A DNA stretch of 64,000 bases from Phoronis australis (taxonomy: Eukaryota > Phoronida > Phoronidae). Positions within the stretch are counted from its first letter, which is position 1. Each line of letters opens with the position of its first letter. The DNA lies in the NCBI GenBank assembly GCA_002633005.1, contig NMRA01000341.1:329474-393473 (forward strand). Direction: 5' to 3'. The position numbers were made by a program, and so were the translations under genes. Positions 60,201-64,000 of the stretch are shown here, piece by piece. The notes under the pieces are model-generated. The model was not told the origin of the DNA and ran no database searches. It saw only the letters and a program-made list of their open reading frames with translations.

Positions 60201-63200
60201 AATTCCGTAATAATTTTGCGTTCCAACGAATACACTAAATTTTCGTTTAGACAATTTAAAACAAAATACAAAAATTTAATATAAATTTGACCCCAATTTA
60301 TTCCTACGTCAAACGAGTAGTGAATGTTGATAGTTCGCCATTCCTCGAGGCCTTGCTAGGTAAATCAAATGTTCCTCCAGGTCAAGTCAATTACCTGCCT
60401 GACGTCAGGCAATAACGGACCGCCAGTTCTTTCCAAGCCACGAAATCGCTTTCAATTTGATTGAAGAACAATGCCAGACCAATGTCATAAAGCACCTAGT
60501 CTAAAACAAAACTAGCTTTGTGACGGAAGGTGGGTGTACAACTCTTTATTGGATGACCTGACACAGGTCAAGGGTAAAAAGGTCATCACACATTTACAAG
60601 TTGACGGTTGCTTCCGAACATGCAAAAATCGCCTCCAGTTACATAGCGATCAGGATAAGGACAGATATTTCACCTCCAGGTAACATGGGCGGCGCACCAC
60701 AGGGGGCTGGGGGGATATAGCCCCCACTTTTGTCAGGGCTGCACCGCCCATGGTCTGTGGGCGGTGCACCACAGGGGGATACTGGGGGGCTTTAGCCCCC
60801 CACTTTTTCAGTGTCTCGCCGCCCATGCGTATTGATGCTTTCGCCTGAGTACACGAATCAAAAGTTAACAGTGATAATTGGACTGCTCTCAGGCTATGGC
60901 GGCACTTAATTGTCTTCGCCGGATCGGCCGCCGGGTAAACCAACTAAGGCACCCGATTGGTTATCAACGATGACTTTCGGCTTATAGACCAATCAGATAT
61001 CTAAGGCGGTTTACCCGGCTGAACCGGCGATGGCATTCACATGCAGCCTATGTTTCGCGCTGTCATGCCTCTGGGCATGCGCATTATGAAGGTGAAAGTA
61101 CTATTGGGGATATCTTCTACATGCTATAGACATAACCTAGCCAAGTATGTCAAAGACATAATGAACACGATTTCTTTTGCCAAATTTGATTCACCTCCAC
61201 ATTACATTTTTACAAAATAACTTCGAAATGTCAGTGCTTACTTATATTTAGTTCCACATGGGGGCAATTGTGTTGCAGAAAATCTTGGCGCACAAAAAGT
61301 TGGAAAGTCCAGTCTGCATCGACTGCGTTAACGGAAGTCACAGATAACGATCATACCTATTTTAAGAAATGACAACCCAAATGTCAAGACTCGAGACCCA
61401 AGCCACGTTCATTTGTTGAATTTTAACAAGATAAAAGGCAGCCTGCCAATTAAAATAAGAGTTCACAAAACGTCGTATCTTCCAAGGAATAAATAGCTAA
61501 GTACAGGGTGTCTCATAATTCCCTAAACGACTCAGTTTTAGCCGGAGAACGCCATTTACTGCTGGAAATACAAAAAATATCAAATTAATAAACAGTATCT
61601 GGTTTAAAATCTTGAAAGGTTCCATAGCCAACTTCGATCCGTCGGAGCATTGTATCTCAGAAATGGTTGATCAGACTCACATGAAGCTTGTAGATACTAT
61701 ACTTTATACCACAATATTAGCGTCAAATGGCAGATACAACCGTGTAATAACACATAAAGTTATCCCACAAGTGAGATAAAGATTTGGCGGGAAACTGAGG
61801 ACGGAGTCGAACCCGGGACCCTGGAATTTGGAGGTCGCCGACTTAACCACTACACCACGCAGCGACTGACGTCATCAAGAGTGAAAATAGAGTACTTAAA
61901 TGAGCACGCGCAATAAATTGAACGTTCAACAAACCACATTGTACTGTACTTATACGCTACGAAAAATAAGACACATAATTTCCATAAAAATGATATCTTA
62001 ATTCAGTGAAATTTTTCTCTCGTGTCCTCTTACTTGTAAATCACCGATCTCCAGTTTGAATGCGGGCATCGTGTCGTCAGGATCTTTGACTTGAGAATTA
62101 TATTCAGTTACCAGTGGTAACCTACTTTAGCAGACGATAATTTCCCGGTAGAAGCTTAGCGTGTAAAAAACGTGTTTTAAGCTATAATAGTTGCTTAACC
62201 TTAATTTAGAGATTCACTTCATTTCTATTTTGTTTAAATTTCCAATTGGTTTTGAGTATAAGCGTTATTTGACAAAAATATCTCGGCTTGCCCGTAATAA
62301 TCTATATTTATACACATTATCCAAAACGGTGTTAGGACGGTTATATGATATTATGAACAAAAATGCATGAAACGATAATTAAGAAAACTGTAACAGTATT
62401 TTTTGAGTTTTTATCTTGAATATTTATATCATACAAATTCGGTTATATTATTGACCCATTGTTTTGCTATAAATGTGTATTTCTTTTTTTGCTAAAATTC
62501 CTATAAGACATGTCACGTGACCTTATTAGGGGTAGATTGGTATAAAGTCAAAATCAAATTTTACAGAATTTTTGCTTTAAAAAAATATGTCCTTTTGCTG
62601 AGTTTTGTATGTATTTGGTTAAATGTACAGACTTGTAGAATTACGTCTTAAATAACTTCAATTCCTTTATGGACTTTTACTAGTTGGCAACATGTTCGCG
62701 CATTTGTAGTCATCTGAACCGTGCGTGCATTTTTGGGACATCCTGTATTAATGTACAAACTGGTAATATTCTGGTCAATCACGTATTACCACTACGGGGA
62801 ACGGACCCTAACAGTGAGTTACGTCATACGAAGGCATATCTGCCATCTCATGTTGATATAAAAAGACAGATAAGACTTCTGGCGAGGGTTCACGGGCAAA
62901 ATAAATTAGGCGGTGGAACAGACATGTGAAAAATGTATTATACTGCCGGAGAATGGATCCTGGAGTGTTCAACACAGGTTCAGTGTATGCCACTTAGCCG
63001 CTCCATTGGGGTAAACTTGTGGTCGACATGACTCAGAAGTTTTATTGATGGATGTATTTGTAGCCCCCAAGAACAGAGGATTGAAAATACCAAAGGAAAA
63101 AGAAAAGGGTATTCGTGTTCCCGTCCCTATCGAGAGAGACCCTCCTGCATGTTATCTGATCGCAAACTGAGCACGCGCTGAACGTTTTGATGGAGCCACC

Positions 63201-64000
63201 TAGTTGGCTGCACTGACATTAAGCATGTGCGCAGTATCAGTGCATTGACTGTTTTTTACAATTTCTCAAGAGTTGAGTATGTTCAAAATGTTACCCTTTA
63301 ATCATACTTTAACAACGTTACCAAGCATATCTCTCTGTATTCTGCCTTGAAGAATATACCGTATGTACTTCGCATGACGAAGCTCATTTTTGAGAACGTG
63401 AAAATAGGGTCGTTGTACTTTTAATTAGTTTTACCCAATTATTTATTATTTATTGAGTTTTGTGCAGATTCTATTCGTATTAATTTTAAACCAGTTCCTT
63501 TAAGTTCCTTCTTTATGCAGGCTATATGTGGTGTAAAGTCATTTCCAGTTTTGTTTTAAGACAATCGAATCATGATTATGTTTGTTTTCCACAAGAATAT
63601 TCCACTTCACCGCTGTAACACCTTCAGTCTACCATTTTATTACAAAACCAAACGATGTACACCATACATTCAGTATCAACGTCACAATTCGCTGTCCAAC
63701 GCCCTGGTGATCTCGATCGCGGTTTGCACCAAAATGTTCTGGACCCGGATCGAGTTTAATTTTTACTCGATATCGAACCGAAACCCGAAATTATTTTTGA
63801 CATTTTCGATGCTGCAATTACTGGAGTATACATGTATAGTAGTTTGCGTGAGCAACTGTATAATCATAATTTTCACTTGATGACCGCGGTATTAAAGCTA
63901 AAGTTTTGAGTCTAAGACGAAATTTCGTGTTTTTACTCGCGTTTGTAGCTCGAATCAAAGGGTCATCAAGTGTAAATTTGGACTATGAAATCATATGCAA
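57139..64000 (+). CDS. SEC14-like paralog B, 5' part only (two coding exons visible)
   Basis: Exon 57139-57201 follows an acceptor (GATTTCAG) and contains 39 bases of UTR, then ATG at 57178 encoding MEEMTLRQ, with donor GTATGG. Exon 59592-59661 encodes FKVNIADLLRPEHDD and then HLLNKWLK, with acceptor CTCCGCAG and donor GTAATT. Length (70 bases), phases (0 then 1) and motif layout equal exon 2 of the complete SEC14L gene at 8456-29356, so this is a head-to-tail tandem duplicate. I found no third exon (an ARxFD segment) before the window ends, so the rest must lie to the right, or the gene is broken. The separation of 28 kb and the low identity of exon 2 point to an old duplication. The predicted role is the same lipid-binding function. 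Confidence 0.85.
57867..58096 (-). mobile_element. tRNA-derived SINE, copy 2
   Basis: Reverse-complement copy of the SINE at 24414. It has a perfect B box (GGTTCGAATCC on the minus strand, 58028-58038) and a 12-bp duplication with one mismatch: AGATCGAGTGTT (57855-57866) and AGATCGAGAGTT (58097-58108). It lies in intron 1 of SEC14L paralog B. Confidence 0.85.
58109..59591. other. Intronic stretch of paralog B, nothing recognised
   Basis: Short frames only and no clear repeat. Confidence 0.35.
59592..59661 (+). CDS. SEC14L paralog B coding exon 2
   Basis: Seventy bases between CTCCGCAG and GTAATT encode a CRAL-TRIO N helix with HDDHLLNKWLK. Compare HDDGYLLKWLT in gene A. It ends in phase 1. 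Confidence 0.9.
60684..60827. repeat. Double G-rich inverted-repeat unit
   Basis: Two tandem units of about 70 bases (60684-60751 and 60752-60827). Each begins GGGCGGYGCACCACAGGGGG and ends CCGCCCA, with GGGGGCTTTAGCCCCC-like self-complementary centres. Confidence 0.8.
61504..62745. mobile_element. Mariner-sized element with TA duplication
   Basis: CAGGGTGTCTCATAA (left) and TTTTTGGGACATCCTG (right) are short imperfect inverted ends, each flanked by TA. The size of 1,242 bases fits Tc1/mariner elements. No transposase frame remains, and a tRNA-like block sits inside. Confidence 0.5.
61797..61866 (-). other. tRNA-like block inside the mariner-like element
   Basis: The minus strand shows a TGGTGTAGTGGTTAAG A-box region and a perfect B box GGTTCGACTCC (61803-61813). 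The T stem pairs poorly and no acceptor stem is seen, so it is more likely a SINE head than a tRNA gene. Confidence 0.5.
62750..64000. other. Right end of the window, no further exon found
   Basis: This would be intron 2 of SEC14L paralog B. I looked for an ARxFD exon with a GT donor and found none. Confidence 0.4.

Noticed and set aside
61620-61690. Possible third exon of SEC14L paralog B (reads ANFDPSEHCISEM after an AG)
   Set aside because: It only loosely resembles ARGFD..AEKM, no GT donor follows at the needed place, and it lies inside the mariner-like element.
61797-61866. A functional tRNA gene
   Set aside because: The B box is good but the T stem mispairs and no acceptor stem forms, so a SINE-type relic is more likely.
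1-64000. CRISPR arrays, operons or ribosome binding sites
   Set aside because: Spliced animal genes dominate. The short repeats have no regular spacers, and the context is not prokaryotic.

Overview
The window is from an animal nuclear genome. It has spliced genes with GT/AG introns, TATA and polymerase III box motifs, many small inverted-repeat transposons, tRNA-derived SINEs, microsatellites, and N-filled assembly gaps. The gene content and repeat style suggest a marine invertebrate such as a lancelet, hemichordate or mollusc. I cannot name the species from sequence alone.

The one complete gene I can support is a SEC14L-type lipid-transfer protein (CRAL-TRIO plus GOLD) on the + strand. It has eleven coding exons from 8456 to 29356. 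Every splice site and phase closes, giving a 393-residue protein. Its introns are packed with mobile elements: a 1.4-kb TIR element carrying a heat-shock-like promoter (intron 1), a small MITE, a tRNA-like-bearing element and a Mutator-type MITE (intron 4), an AGC/AGT array (intron 5), a 3.3-kb hAT-like element and a SINE (intron 6), and an internally duplicated 1.4-kb element and another MITE (intron 9). A second SEC14L paralog starts in tandem at 57139 and runs off the right edge. Only its first two coding exons are visible, and both match the first gene in phase and layout.

The 28 kb between the two genes (29357-57138) is repeat-rich. It holds a THAP zinc-finger open reading frame with an HCF-1-binding-type motif inside an 18-bp TIR, with a 355-base assembly gap in the middle. 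It also holds two degenerate THAP-like fragments, a 1.26-kb foldback palindrome, a perfect 24-bp-stem hairpin, and two Mutator-type MITEs with 10-bp target duplications. Further right are a 1.2-kb higher-order tandem satellite with four perfect DR1 nuclear-receptor sites, a triple-hairpin array, a head-to-head pair of TIR elements built from a 21-bp minisatellite, and several MITE families. The left 8 kb has only tandem arrays, including one built around GTACGTACACTAC, and non-coding sequence. The right end holds a mariner-like element with a tRNA-like insert and more repeats.

Most short open reading frames look like chance. Four are listed as low-confidence candidates because their composition is protein-like or they could be exon remnants.
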